Shown here: in pieces, positions 17,148-27,215 of the stretch
Numbering within the stretch: the first letter of the stretch is position 1
How the letters are laid out: each line of letters begins with the position of its first letter
NCBI GenBank assembly: GCA_022041995.1
Contig: CP074381.1
Coordinates: forward strand, 3,782,001 to 3,846,000
Direction: 5' to 3'
Length of the DNA stretch: 64,000 nucleotides
DNA from: Cupriavidus necator
GTDB lineage: Bacteria > Pseudomonadota > Gammaproteobacteria > Burkholderiales > Burkholderiaceae
Made by a program: the position numbers and the translations under genes
The notes under the pieces: model-generated
What the model saw: only the letters and a program-made list of their open reading frames with translations
Database searches by the model: none
What the model was told of the DNA's origin: nothing

Positions 17148-18596
17148 CTACCGTCTCAGGACCTTCGCATCTCCCTGCATGCCTGCCTCGCGCACATCCT
17201 GCGGCACCGACGGCCAGCCGCCGCCCAGCGACTTGTACAGCGCCGCGGTGCCGGTCAGCACATCCACCTGCCCCTGCACCGCCGCCAGCTGCGCGTTGAA
17301 CAGCTTCTCCTGCGCCGTGGTGACCTCGAGGTAACTGGAATAGCCGCCCTCGTAGCGCGCGCTCGACTGGTCGGCATAGACCACCAGGCTCTTCTCCTGC
17401 TGGCGCAGGCTGACCAGGCGGTTGCGGGTCTCGAGGCCGTTGGACAGCGCGTTGTTGACGTCGGCCAGCGCCGCCAGCACGGTGCCCTGGTAGGCCAGCA
17501 TGGCCTGCTCGCGCTGCGCCGAGGCGGTCTGCACCTGGCCGCGGATGGCGCCGCCCTGGAAGATCGGCTGGGTCAGGCCCGCGCCGAACCCCCACACCTG
17601 CGAGGCGCTGTGCCACAGCCCGGCCGGTGTGCTGGCGATGGCGCCGAACAGGCCGCTCAGGTTGACCGCCGGCAGGTACAGCGCCTGCGCCGCACCGAGC
17701 TGCGCATTGGCGGCAATGACGACTTGCTCGGCCTGCAGCACATCGGGCCGGCGCGACAGCAGCGCCGCCGGCAGGTCAGCCCCCACGGGCGGTGGCTGCA
17801 GCTCGTTGACGGGCTTGCCGCGTTCGATCGGTCCGGGCGCCCGGCCCAGCAGCACCGACAACGCGTTTTCAGTCTGCATGATGGCGGTGCGTATCGGCGG
17901 GATGGACGCTTCCGTGGCATAGAAGTCGTCTTCCGCCTGTGACAGCTCCACCTGCGAGATCACCCCGCCCTCATAGCGTTGCCGGAAGATATCCAGCCCG
18001 TCCCCGCGCGACTTCAACGTCTGCTGCGCGATCTCCAGCTGCGCGTCCAGCCCGCGCAGCGTGGCATACCCCTGCACCACCGACGCCGCCAGCGACAGCA
18101 CCACGCCGCGGCGGGCGTATTCGGCATTCCACAGGCTGGCCTCGGCGGCCTCGGCCTGGCGGCGGATGCGGCCCCACAGGTCGATCTCCCAGCTGGCATT
18201 GGCAAGCAGCTGGTAAGAATTGCGCGGCCCGTCCAGCGCCGCGAACGGCGTGCCGTTGAAGGTGCCCAGGCGCTGCCGCGCGGCTGACGCCGACAGGTTA
18301 ACCTGCGGGAAGAAACCCGAGCGCGCCACCATCAGCTGGCCGCGGAACTCGTCGATCCGTGCCGCGGCGATGCGCACGTCGTAGCTGTTGTGCAGTGCGG
18401 TCTCCACCAGCCCGTTCAGCACCGGATCGCCAAAGCTGTCCCACCAGGCACTGTCCGCGGCGATCGACAGCACGCCGGTGTCGATACGGTACTGCGCCGG
18501 ATCGGGCGTCTGCGGCCGCTGGTAGTTAGGGCCGATGGCGCAGCCGCCGAGCGCCACCGCCAGGCAGGCCGCGGCCAGCTTGCGGCACGCGCTCAT
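17148..18596 (-). CDS. RND efflux outer-membrane factor (NodT/OprM-type lipoprotein)
   Basis: This 482-residue TolC-like outer-membrane channel begins with a lipoprotein signal (MSACRKLAAACLAVALGGC, lipobox LGGC) followed by AIGPNYQRPQTPDP, typical of the NodT family. Two repeated coiled halves are visible (for example LVETALHNSYDVRIAAARIDE and NNALSNGLETRNRLVSLRQQ). It is the third gene of an adaptor, pump, outer-membrane factor operon. Its ATG overlaps the TGA of the pump reading frame (ATGA) once the pump frameshift near 18731 is corrected. Confidence 0.93.
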   Translation of the reverse strand: MSACRKLAAACLAVALGGCAIGPNYQRPQTPDPAQYRIDTGVLSIAADSAWWDSFGDPVLNGLVETALHNSYDVRIAAARIDEFRGQLMVARSGFFPQVNLSASAARQRLGTFNGTPFAALDGPRNSYQLLANASWEIDLWGRIRRQAEAAEASLWNAEYARRGVVLSLAASVVQGYATLRGLDAQLEIAQQTLKSRGDGLDIFRQRYEGGVISQVELSQAEDDFYATEASIPPIRTAIMQTENALSVLLGRAPGPIERGKPVNELQPPPVGADLPAALLSRRPDVLQAEQVVIAANAQLGAAQALYLPAVNLSGLFGAIASTPAGLWHSASQVWGFGAGLTQPIFQGGAIRGQVQTASAQREQAMLAYQGTVLAALADVNNALSNGLETRNRLVSLRQQEKSLVVYADQSSARYEGGYSSYLEVTTAQEKLFNAQLAAVQGQVDVLTGTAALYKSLGGGWPSVPQDVREAGMQGDAKVLRR

Positions 18597-21500
18597 GATG
18601 GCTCTCCCGCTGTCGGCGTGGTGGGTGGCGCGGTCGGCGTGGCATCGGCCTTCGACTTGGGCTTGCGCTCGGCCATGACCTCCAGCCCCCAGAAGAACAT
18701 CGGGATGAAGAACAACGCGATCACTGTGGCCCCAGCATGCCGCCGATCACGCCCGTGCCCAGCGATTGCCGGCTCGCCGCCGAGGCGCCGCTCGCGATGG
18801 CCAGCGGCACGCAGCCCAGGATGAATGCCAGCGAGGTCATGATGATCGGCCGCAGGCGCAGCTTGGCGGCGTGAATGGCCGCATCATAGGCGCTGAGCCC
18901 TTCCTTCTCCCGCATTTCCACCGCGAACTCGAAGATCAGGATGGCGTTCTTGGCCGCCAGCGCGATCAGCACGGTCAGGCCGATCTGGAAATAGACGTCG
19001 TTCAGCATGCCGCGCATCAGGATGGCCAGCAGTGCGCCAAACAGCGCGAACGGCACGGCCAGCAGTACCCCGAGCGGCAAGGACCATTTCTCGTACTGCG
19101 CCGCCAGGATCAGGAACACCATCAGCAAGGCAAAAGCGAAGACGTACACGGCCGTGGAGCCCGCGGTCTTCTCCTCGTAGGCCTGCCCGCTCCATGCGTA
19201 TGCATACCCCGGCCCGAGCACCTCCTGCGCGATTTCCTCCATCGCCGCGATCGCCTGCCCCGAGCTGTAGCCGGGTGCGGCGTCGCCCATGATCTTGGCC
19301 GCTGGGAAGTTGTTGAAGCGCGTGACGATATCGGCCCCAGGGATGTATTTGGTGGTGGTCACCGCCTTGATCGGCACCATCTCACCCTTGCTGTTGCGCA
19401 CGTAGACGTTGTCCAGGTCCTCGGGCCGCGAGCGGTACTTCGGCTCGGCCTGCAGGATCACCTGGAAGAGCCGGCTGTTCTTCGGGAACTGGCTCACGTA
19501 CAGCGAACCGAACATGGTCTGCAGCGCGGAGTACACCGACTCCACCGGCACGCCCTGCGTTTCGGAGCGCTCGCGGTCGACCTCCACCAGGAACTGGCGC
19601 GAGCGGGAATTGATGGTGGAGTTCACGCCGGTCAGCTCCGGCCGCTGGTGCGCCTTGGCAATGAACTGGTGCACCTTCTCCTCGAGCTGCTGGTAGGTGC
19701 CGTCCGCCGTGCTTTGCAGCCAGAACTCGAAGCCGCCGGTAGTACCCAAGCCCGGGATGGAAGGCGGATTGATGGGAATGGCCACGCCGTCCTGGTAGGT
19801 GGAGAACTCCTTCTTGGCCTTGAGGATCAGGTCCTCCGCGCTCTCGCCCGGGCCGCGCTCGCCAAAGCCCTTGAGCGTGATGAACAGCGTGCCCGCATTG
19901 GCCTTGTTCTGGGAATCGATCAGGCTGTAGCCATCCACCGTCGCCACCGAGGATACGCCGGGCTGCCTGGCCAGCCACGCTTCGGCCCGCGCTGACAGAT
20001 TGCCGGTGCGGTCAAGGCTGGCGGCATCCGGCATCACCACGGCACCGAACAGGTAGCCCTGGTCCTCCACCGGCAGGAACGAACCCGGAATGCGCATGAA
20101 CATCAGCACACTGACCGCCACCATCGCGATGATGATGGCGATCGACATCACGGTGCGCTTGATGACAACCTGCAGCGACTTGTCATAGCCGCCCACCAGC
20201 CGGTCGAACGAATTGTTGAACCAGGTGAAGAAGCGGTTCTTCTTGTGCTCGCCAGGCTTGAGCAGGATGGCCGCCATCGCCGGCGACAGCGTCAGCGCCA
20301 CCACGCCCGACAGCACCACCGACACCGCGATCGTGACCGCAAACTGCTTATAGAGCTGCCCCGTAATACCCGACAGGAAGGCCACCGGGATGAACACGGC
20401 CAGCAGCACCAGCACAATGGCGACCACGGGTCCGCTGACCTCGTCCATCGCCTTCTTGGCGGCCTCCTTGGGTGGCAGCTTGAACTCGACCATGTTGCGC
20501 TCGACGTTCTCTATCACCACGATGGCGTCGTCCACCACGATGCCGATCGCCAGCACCATGCCGAACAAGGTCAGCATGTTCACCGAGAAGCCGAACGCGC
20601 TCATGCCGACAAAGGCGCCGATGATCGACACCGGCACGGCCAGGATCGGCACCAGGGTGGCGCGAAAGCTTTGCAGGAACAGGTACACGACCAGGATCAC
20701 CAGGATCACAGCATCGCGCAGCGTATGCACCACCTCGTCGATCGACTCCTGCACGAAGTTGGTCGTGTCCAGTGCGATTTCATACTCCAGCCCGGGCGGG
20801 AAGCTCTTCTTCAGTTCAGCCAGCGAGGCGCGCACCTGCTTCGACACGTCCAGTGCGTTAGCGCCTGGCTGCTGGTAGACCGCCATCAGCGTGGCGGTCT
20901 TGCCCTTGTAGCGGCTGCGCAGCGAATAATCCTTGGAGCCGAGCTCCGCGTGCCCGATATCCTTGAGACGCACCAGCGCCGCGTCGCCGGACTGCGCGCG
21001 CAAGATCATGTTGTCGAACTCGGCGGGCTCGGTCATGCGGCCCTTGGTCGCGATCGGGAAGGTCTGCTGGACCGGGCCGGCCGTGGGTGACTGCCCGATG
21101 CGTCCGGCCGAAAACTGCTGGTTCTGGTTGGCGACCGCGTTCTTCACGTCCTCGGTGGTGATGCCGAGCGACGCCATGCGGTCCGGCTTCAGCCAGACGC
21201 GCATGGCGTAGTCCGGGCTGCCGAAGATGGAAGACTGGTTGGCGCCGGGAATGCGCTTGAGTGCGTCCAGCACGTAGATGTTGGCGTAGTTGCCGACAAA
21301 GGTCTGGTCGTAGCTGTTGTCCGGCGAGAAGATGGCGATCACCATCATGAACGCCGACGAGCGCTTCTGCACCGACACGCCCTGCGCCGTCACCGCTTCG
21401 GGCAGCGTTGGCAGCGCCAGGTTGACGCGGTTCTGCACGTCCACCTGCGCCAGTTCCGGATCGGTGCCGATCTCGAAGTATGTGGTCAGCGTCAGGTCAC

Positions 21501-21762
21501 CCGTCGAGGAACTCGTCGAGTTCATGTACATCATCCGGTCCGCGCCGTTGACCTGCTGCTCGATCGGCGCGGCCACGTTCTGCGCGACCACCTCCGCGCT
21601 GGCGCCGGGGTACTTCGTGGTGACGGTGATCGACGGTGGCGTGATGTCCGGGAACTGGGCGATCGGCAGCTTGGTCAGCGCCACCAGCCCGCCCACGGTG
21701 ATGATGATGGAGACGACCGACGCAAAGATGGGCCGGTCAATGAAAAAATGGGCAAGCTTCAT
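18593..21762 (-). pseudogene. RND (HAE1) multidrug efflux pump, frameshift near the C terminus
   Basis: The inner-membrane proton-driven pump starts [20 protein letters not shown] at 21762 and runs as a standard AcrB/MexB-like protein. It has [20 protein letters not shown] and the proton-relay segment [15 protein letters not shown]. In the recorded sequence it stops at 18721 just after TGVIGGML. Restoring one G on the plus strand at 18730-18733 continues the last helix ([20 protein letters not shown]) and a short tail to a TGA at 18593, which overlaps the next gene start. The frame as written would lack the final transmembrane helix. A one-base sequencing loss is a likely explanation, and a real truncation is possible. 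Confidence 0.88.
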
Positions 21763-23012
21763 GGCTTGCCTCCCGCCGCTGCCGCTGCCCCCGACGCCGG
21801 CGCAGCAGGCGCAGCAGGCGCAGCAGGCGCAGCAGGCGCAGCAGGCGCGGCCGGCGCGCCGCTGGCCGCGGCGTGCGCAACGCCCGGCCCGGCCTGCATC
21901 GCCTTGACGGGCGCCCCCGGCGCCAGGCGCAGCGTGCCGCTCACGGCGACGCGCTCGCCGGGCTTCAGCCCGGACCGCACCACCCAGTTGTTGCCGGTCC
22001 ACTCGCCCACGTCCACCACCCGCTGCTGCGCCTTGTTGTCGGGCCCGACGATCCAGACCATCTGGCCGCGCTGGGTCTGGACAATCGCCTCCTGCGGCAC
22101 CGCGATGGCCTTCGTGCGCATCGCGCCATGCACCTTCACCCGCACGAACTGGCCGGGCCGCAATGTGCCTTCCGGGTTGGCCACCTCGGCACGGACCAGG
22201 TAGGTGCCGGTTTCCGCATTGAACGACGCATCCGCAAAGGCGATCCGCCCGTGGTTCGGGAACTCCCGGCCGTCCGCCATTACCACCACGATATCGAATG
22301 CGTCCTGTTCCGGGTACTTGATGGCGCCTGACGCCCGCTCGCCCTGCATCTTCAGGACTTCATTCTCTGACAGGCTGAAGTTGACCCACATGGGATCCAG
22401 CTTGGCCACGTAGGTCAGCAGGCTGTTGCTGGGATCGATGTATGAGCCCGCCTGCCGCTTGGCAAAGCTTGACAGCCCCGCCACGGGTGACTTGATCGTC
22501 GTATAGCCCAGGTTTAGTCTGGCGCTGATCACATTGGCGCGTGCCGCCTCCACGGCGGCGGCGGCGGCGTGGGCCTTGCCGGTGGCGTCATCCAGGTCGC
22601 GCTGGCTCAGGGCGTTGCGCTCGGCCAGCGGGCGCACGCGCTTGAGGTCGGCCTGGGCCGTGGTCAGGCGCGCCTGCTGCTGCGCCAGTTCCGCCTCGGC
22701 GGCCTGCAGGGTGGCCTGGAACGGCTTGGGATCCATCAGGAACAGGGTCTCTCCGGCCTTGACCAGGGCGCCTTCGGTGTAGACACGCTTGTCCAGGAAG
22801 CCACTCACCCGGGCACGGATTTCCACCTGCTGCGAACTCTGCGTCTGGCCGACAAAGTCATAGACGATGGGCACGTCGCGCAGCGCCACGGTGATCACGC
22901 TGACTTCCGCCGCAGGCGGCGCCTGCGCTGCCGGTTTGTCCTTGCCGCAGGCTGCCAGCGTCATTGCGCAGGCAAGCCAGAGCGCGCCGCGCCAGTAGAA
23001 AGCAGTGTTCAC
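21759..23012 (-). CDS. RND efflux periplasmic adaptor (membrane fusion) lipoprotein
   Basis: The 417-residue adaptor begins at a GTG (23012) preceded by GGAGAGGG. An ATG 18 bp upstream has no ribosome site. A lipoprotein signal ends at LAAC. The chain has the barrel-sandwich and hairpin order: [32 protein letters not shown], an alpha-hairpin rich in Ala and Gln (about residues 95-155), then [21 protein letters not shown] and the beta-barrel. It links the pump to the outer-membrane factor. The C-terminal tail is a low-complexity Pro/Ala repeat encoded by a 9-bp tandem array. Its stop overlaps the pump start by 4 bp. Confidence 0.92.
   Translation of the reverse strand: MNTAFYWRGALWLACAMTLAACGKDKPAAQAPPAAEVSVITVALRDVPIVYDFVGQTQSSQQVEIRARVSGFLDKRVYTEGALVKAGETLFLMDPKPFQATLQAAEAELAQQQARLTTAQADLKRVRPLAERNALSQRDLDDATGKAHAAAAAVEAARANVISARLNLGYTTIKSPVAGLSSFAKRQAGSYIDPSNSLLTYVAKLDPMWVNFSLSENEVLKMQGERASGAIKYPEQDAFDIVVVMADGREFPNHGRIAFADASFNAETGTYLVRAEVANPEGTLRPGQFVRVKVHGAMRTKAIAVPQEAIVQTQRGQMVWIVGPDNKAQQRVVDVGEWTGNNWVVRSGLKPGERVAVSGTLRLAPGAPVKAMQAGPGVAHAAASGAPAAPAAPAAPAAPAAPAAPASGAAAAAGGKP
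21801..21845. repeat. Five tandem copies of a 9-bp unit inside the adaptor gene
   Basis: CGCAGCAGG is repeated five times without change, followed by a degenerate sixth copy. On the coding (minus) strand it encodes repeats of Ala-Ala-Pro near the adaptor C terminus. Because the unit is a multiple of three, slippage would change tail length without breaking the frame. Confidence 0.9.
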
Positions 23013-23194
23013 AGATCCCTCTCCCGCCATAGTTATGCATGCGATCTCTGCGCGCGCACGCCGGGGGCTGGCAACGTTCCGTCGCGCCGTACCAGCGGCC
23101 GCGCTCGCGTCTTCTCCGGCAGGGTAAGGCCCGGCTCGGCAAGCGCCAATTCAATTCTTTTGTGGGCGTCTTTACTGCTTTCGAGTGCACCGTG

Positions 23195-25591
23195 TCAGCG
23201 GCGGAACCCGCCATGGAACCCGCCGCCGCGCAAACCCCCGGCACGGCCACCAAAGCCGCCGCCGAAGCCGCGCCCCTGCCACTGCTGGGCCGTGCCCTGG
23301 AAGCGCTGCTGGCCGGTTTCGCGCGCCTGGCGCTGCTGCTCCAGCCTGGCGGTCGTGTCGTTGTTGGGCTGCGCCGGCTCCCAACCACTGGCGGTGTGCT
23401 TCTGCCAGCCGTTGTCGGTGTGCTGGTACACCGAGCCGTCGTGGCCGGCATACACGTTGCCGTTGTTCCACACCACCGCATTGTTCTTGTCCGGATTGGC
23501 GACAAAGCCACGGCTGCCGGCGGTGTGCTGGCCGGTCTGCGTATTGCCGGCAATGCCCGCCTCGGCCGCGCCGACGCGGCCGGTCTGCGCGTTGTAGCCC
23601 GCCGCCTGGCGGCCGGCGGCATAGTTGCCGGTGTAGGTGTTGCCGGCCACGCCGCCGCGCGCCGCGGCCTCGCGCCCGGTCGACGGATTGGCGAACGAGC
23701 CCTGGCGGCCCGCCGCATAGTTGCCGGAATAGGGATTGAACGCCGCACCGCGGCTGCCCTGGTAGCGCGCCCCGGTGGCCGGGTTGTAGCCGGCGCCGGC
23801 GGTGCCGCGCCATTCGGTGCCGGTCCAGGCATTCCAGCCCTGGGCGTGGGTCACGGTGCCCTGGCCCCAGCGTCCGTAGAAATTGGCCTGGTTCACGTTG
23901 ACGTAGTTCCAGTTGTACGCGCCGCCCCACCAATAAGGGCCCCAGTACGGCGACGCCGCCCCCCAGAACGCGCCGGCGGCGAAGCCGAAGGCAAAGCCCT
24001 CGGCCATGCCGATGCCAAAGCCGGCGCCATAGCCATAGGTGGCCGGGTAGCCGTAGTAGACCGCACCCACATAGGGCGGATAGACATAGCCGGTGCCGTA
24101 CACGACCGTGCCGTCGGCGCTGACCACCACGCCCATATAGCCGGGGGTATAGCCCACCACCACCGTCTCCGGCGTGACCGAGTAGATGCGCACGTAGGTC
24201 ACGTAGTACACCGGCGAAGTCGGCGGGATGGTGTAGATCGCCGACGGCACCTCGGTGGCCACATGCCACGGACCGGACGGTGCCGGCGCGGTGAACCAGA
24301 CGCCGTTGGCGACCGCGTAGTAGTGGCTGCTGTCCACCTCGATCACCGGCGTGCCGCTGTTGACCGCGTAGCTGAGCGAAGTGCCGGTGATCGGCGTGAA
24401 GCGCGGCGCGCCGTCATACGCCACCGTCACGCTGGCCTTGCTGCGCGACACCGTGGCGGTCTGCGGGATGGTCGCGGCGATCTCGGCGTCGCGTGCCTGC
24501 GGCGTGCCAGGCACCGACACCAGCACATTGGCCTTGGGGTCGGTGGCCGGGATCTTGGCGAAGTCCGCCGGCAGCTGGCTGCCGGGCACGTACTCCCACG
24601 GTCCGGTCAGCATCGGCGCGCGAAACCAGCGGCCCGAGACCAGCACGTAATACTGGTTGGCGGCCGGATCGACAAAGACCGCGTGGTCGGCGTTGGACAT
24701 CGTCAGCAGGCTGACACCGCTGACCGGCGTCATCTGTGGCGCACCGCTGGTAATGACCAGCTCGGTCGGCTGCGTGGCAAAGAGGATCGCCGGCGCCTTG
24801 GCCGGCCGCTTGCCGTCGGCCGGCAGCATCGTATCGGGCTTCATGCCGCCCGCCGCCTTGGTGGCAGCGCTCTCCAGCGCCTTGGGCACGGTCGTCATCA
24901 CTTCCCAGGCGCCGCCGGCCGATTCGGAGCGATACCAGTAGCCGGCCGCCTTCAGGTGCAGCTCGCCGCCGGATTCGCGCAGCAGCAGCGCGCGGCTGTT
25001 CATCGCCCGTTCGTACTGCGTGCCCGGCACGGCGCGCCAGGACGGCTCGCCGTCGACCGGCACCAGCAGCGTCGGCGTGGTGGCAAAAAGGATCTGGGGC
25101 GCGTCATTGCGCACCGCCACGCGGCCAGCCCTGGCCAGTTGCTGCGATACCGCGTAGCTGGCCTGCAGCTGGTCCAGCGGCACCGTCAGCCCGTTGGCCG
25201 GCAGGCGCGACACCAGGGCCTGGCGCACCCGGTCAGCGGCGTCGGGCCGGGTCGGGACTTCGACGCTTTCCACCGTGATCCGGGTCAGCTGCACCAGCCC
25301 GGAGGGCTTGTCGATATCGCCGGTGGCCGAGAAATGCACCACGCCGTAGGTCGGCGAACCCGACTTCTCGCCCACCGCCACCGCCGCGCGCCCGGACAGC
25401 CGGTTGCCGTCCCAGGTCTCGATCTGGGGCTGGTACAGCTCCACATGATCGGTGGCGGCGTCAAAATTGCGCGGCCAGCTCAGGGCAGCCGCGGTTGGCC
25501 TGGACGGCGTGGCGGCCTGCGGGCTGACTGGGGCGAGTGCAAGCCAGGCCGCGGCGATCAGGGCGCTGGTCTGCTTCAGGCGAAAAGACAT
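23195..25591 (-). CDS. Large secreted protein with WxxxxxxGPW motifs and Gly-rich C-terminal repeats
   Basis: The 798-residue protein starts with a signal peptide (MSFRLKQTSALIAAAWLALA, cleaved near PQAATPS) and has GGAG 6 bases before the ATG. The N-terminal half contains three similar modules ending in a Trp pair (YWYRSESAGGAWEVM, RWFRAPMLTGPWEYV, VWFTAPAPSGPWHVAT). The middle has YVTYVRIYSVTPETVVVGY followed by a Tyr/Gly/Pro segment. The C-terminal third has repeats such as FNPYSGNYAAGRQ and GNTYTGNYAAGRQ and ends in a Gly/Arg-rich tail. It resembles uncharacterised Burkholderiales exported proteins. A cell-surface role is inferred. No enzyme motif is seen. Confidence 0.85.
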   Translation of the reverse strand: MSFRLKQTSALIAAAWLALAPVSPQAATPSRPTAAALSWPRNFDAATDHVELYQPQIETWDGNRLSGRAAVAVGEKSGSPTYGVVHFSATGDIDKPSGLVQLTRITVESVEVPTRPDAADRVRQALVSRLPANGLTVPLDQLQASYAVSQQLARAGRVAVRNDAPQILFATTPTLLVPVDGEPSWRAVPGTQYERAMNSRALLLRESGGELHLKAAGYWYRSESAGGAWEVMTTVPKALESAATKAAGGMKPDTMLPADGKRPAKAPAILFATQPTELVITSGAPQMTPVSGVSLLTMSNADHAVFVDPAANQYYVLVSGRWFRAPMLTGPWEYVPGSQLPADFAKIPATDPKANVLVSVPGTPQARDAEIAATIPQTATVSRSKASVTVAYDGAPRFTPITGTSLSYAVNSGTPVIEVDSSHYYAVANGVWFTAPAPSGPWHVATEVPSAIYTIPPTSPVYYVTYVRIYSVTPETVVVGYTPGYMGVVVSADGTVVYGTGYVYPPYVGAVYYGYPATYGYGAGFGIGMAEGFAFGFAAGAFWGAASPYWGPYWWGGAYNWNYVNVNQANFYGRWGQGTVTHAQGWNAWTGTEWRGTAGAGYNPATGARYQGSRGAAFNPYSGNYAAGRQGSFANPSTGREAAARGGVAGNTYTGNYAAGRQAAGYNAQTGRVGAAEAGIAGNTQTGQHTAGSRGFVANPDKNNAVVWNNGNVYAGHDGSVYQHTDNGWQKHTASGWEPAQPNNDTTARLEQQRQARETGQQRFQGTAQQWQGRGFGGGFGGRAGGLRGGGFHGGFRR

Positions 25592-25938
25592 CAGTTTCTC
25601 CGGGAGAAAGCCGCCTGCGCCGGCGGGCCGGCACCGCGGGCACGATGCTGCACAACAGGCGGCCCATCCCGCGAATCTAAATTAGGCCGCAAAGGCGAAC
25701 AATCTGATTCGAAAACATTCAGGATCTGCCAGAAAAAAGACAGATCAGCCGGGGGCATGAAGCATGCGTGGCATCGACCTCGTGGCGGCGGGCCGCCATG
25801 TCAAGCCGCAATGCGCCATTGCGACGCGCCCAGGCGAGGCGGGTGTGCATCTTGCTTGGCCTGACGCCACCGCCCCGCCCCCTTGAAGGCGGCACGCCCC
25901 GGCCTCATCTTCCAAGACTCCACCCTGCCCCCGCCCCC
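25592..25938. other. Divergent intergenic region, no gene seen
   Basis: This 347-bp gap separates the large secreted protein gene (minus) from the metallophosphoesterase gene (plus). The part around 25670-25745 is markedly AT-richer than its surroundings and is the most likely place for promoters, but no convincing -35/-10 pair, repeat or conserved small gene was identified. Confidence 0.5.
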
Positions 25939-27087
25939 ATGCCTCCACGCACCACCATCCTGACCGCCGCCCTCCTGACAGCCCTGCTGCACGGCTATAT
26001 CGGGCTGCGCCTGCTGCCGGCGATGCCGGTGCCGATGGCGGTCAAGGCATTGGCCGTCGCCTGGCTGGCCCTCTCCTGCGCCCTGCTGCCGGCCGGGCTG
26101 CTGGCGCGGCGCATCAGCCAGCCGTGGTCGGACCTGGTTTCCTGGATCGGCATGCTGGCGATGGGATTCTTCTCATCCCTGCTGGTGCTGACGCTGGTAC
26201 GCGACGTGGCGCTGGCGGCGGCCTGGCTGGCCGGGCAACTGCTGGGCTGGCAGGCGCCCGGCCTGTCCGCGGGCAGTGCCGTGGCGGTGCCGCTGCTGGC
26301 GCTGCTGGTCACGCTGGCGGGCTATCTCAATGCCCGCCGGCTGGCGCGCGTGGTCGAAGTCGACGTGCCCGTGCCCGGCCTGCCTGACGCCCTGCACGGT
26401 TTCACCATCGCCCAGATCAGCGACATCCATGTCGGGCCCACCATCAAGCGGCCCTACCTCGACCGCATCGTCGACCGCGTCAACAGCCTGCAGGCCGACG
26501 CCGTCGCCATCACCGGCGACCTGGTCGACGGCACCGTGCGCGAGCTGTCCGCCCACACCGGGCCGCTGGCCCGGCTGCAGGCGCGCCATGGTACCTACTT
26601 CGTCACCGGCAACCATGAGTACTACTCTGGCGCGGACCCGTGGATCATTGAGCTGCGCCGCCTGGGCGTGCGCGTGCTGATGAACGAACACGTGGTGCTG
26701 CAGCACGACGGCGGCGCGCTGGTGCTGGCCGGCGTGACCGACTACTCCGCCGGCCGCTTCCACGAAAGCCACCGCAGCGACCCGCACCGCGCCATCGCCG
26801 GCGCCCCGGCACACGCCGGCGCGCGCGTGCTGCTGGCCCACCAGCCACGCACGGCCTCCGCCGCGGCGGAGGCCGGTTTCGACCTGCAGTTGTCCGGCCA
26901 TACCCACGGCGGCCAGTTCTGGCCGTGGAACCTGTTCGTGCCGATGCAGCAGCCCTACACCGCCGGACTGGTGCGGCATGGTTCGCTGTGGGTTTATATC
27001 AGCCGTGGCACCGGGTATTGGGGGCCGCCGAAGCGGTTCGGGGCGCCGTCGGAGATTACGCGGGTGAGGTTGGTGAAAGCGGGCTAG
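25939..27087 (+). CDS. Membrane-anchored metallophosphoesterase (YaeI/YkuE type)
   Basis: The 382-residue protein has four N-terminal hydrophobic helices (about residues 1-130) and a C-terminal calcineurin-like phosphoesterase domain with the full metal-ligand set: DIHVG, GDLVDG, GNHEYY, LAHQPR and GHTHGGQFWPW. Relatives cleave phosphate esters or pyrophosphate bonds of lipids such as UDP-diacylglucosamine-like substrates at the membrane, but the substrate here is unknown. The ATG at 25939 has no clear Shine-Dalgarno sequence. It is preferred because the first helix starts directly there and the upstream frame is Arg/Pro-rich non-family sequence. An intrinsic terminator follows at 27135. Confidence 0.88.
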   Translation: MPPRTTILTAALLTALLHGYIGLRLLPAMPVPMAVKALAVAWLALSCALLPAGLLARRISQPWSDLVSWIGMLAMGFFSSLLVLTLVRDVALAAAWLAGQLLGWQAPGLSAGSAVAVPLLALLVTLAGYLNARRLARVVEVDVPVPGLPDALHGFTIAQISDIHVGPTIKRPYLDRIVDRVNSLQADAVAITGDLVDGTVRELSAHTGPLARLQARHGTYFVTGNHEYYSGADPWIIELRRLGVRVLMNEHVVLQHDGGALVLAGVTDYSAGRFHESHRSDPHRAIAGAPAHAGARVLLAHQPRTASAAAEAGFDLQLSGHTHGGQFWPWNLFVPMQQPYTAGLVRHGSLWVYISRGTGYWGPPKRFGAPSEITRVRLVKAG

Positions 27088-27134
27088 GAAATTGCCGTGG
27101 AAGGCCGAAGAAAGGCCGCAGGCATGGCGCAGCA

Positions 27135-27166
27135 AAAAGCCCCGCTCATTTTGAGTCGGGGCTTTT
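27135..27166. terminator. Strong bidirectional intrinsic terminator
   Basis: AAAAGCCCCG (27135-27144) pairs perfectly with CGGGGCTTTT (27157-27166) around a 12-nt loop. Because the stem ends in A/T runs on both sides, it can terminate transcripts from either direction. It ends the metallophosphoesterase unit. Confidence 0.9.
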
Positions 27167-27215
27167 GATTTTTGCGCGGATACTCACCGCAGGCGGCGCT
27201 CGGGGCGTATGGGTC

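Noticed and set aside
18766..19995. 409-codon plus-strand frame opposite the RND pump
   Set aside because: It is antisense to conserved pump sequence and its composition is that of a shadow frame.
21801..21845. Tandem 9-bp array as a CRISPR or regulatory repeat
   Set aside because: The units are too short and have no spacers. The array lies inside a coding region and keeps the frame.
23039..25864. Very long plus-strand open frame (941 codons) opposite the large secreted protein
   Set aside because: Its product is rich in Arg, Gly, His and Val without domains, typical of antisense frames in GC-rich DNA. The minus-strand protein has a signal peptide, a ribosome site and repeated motifs.
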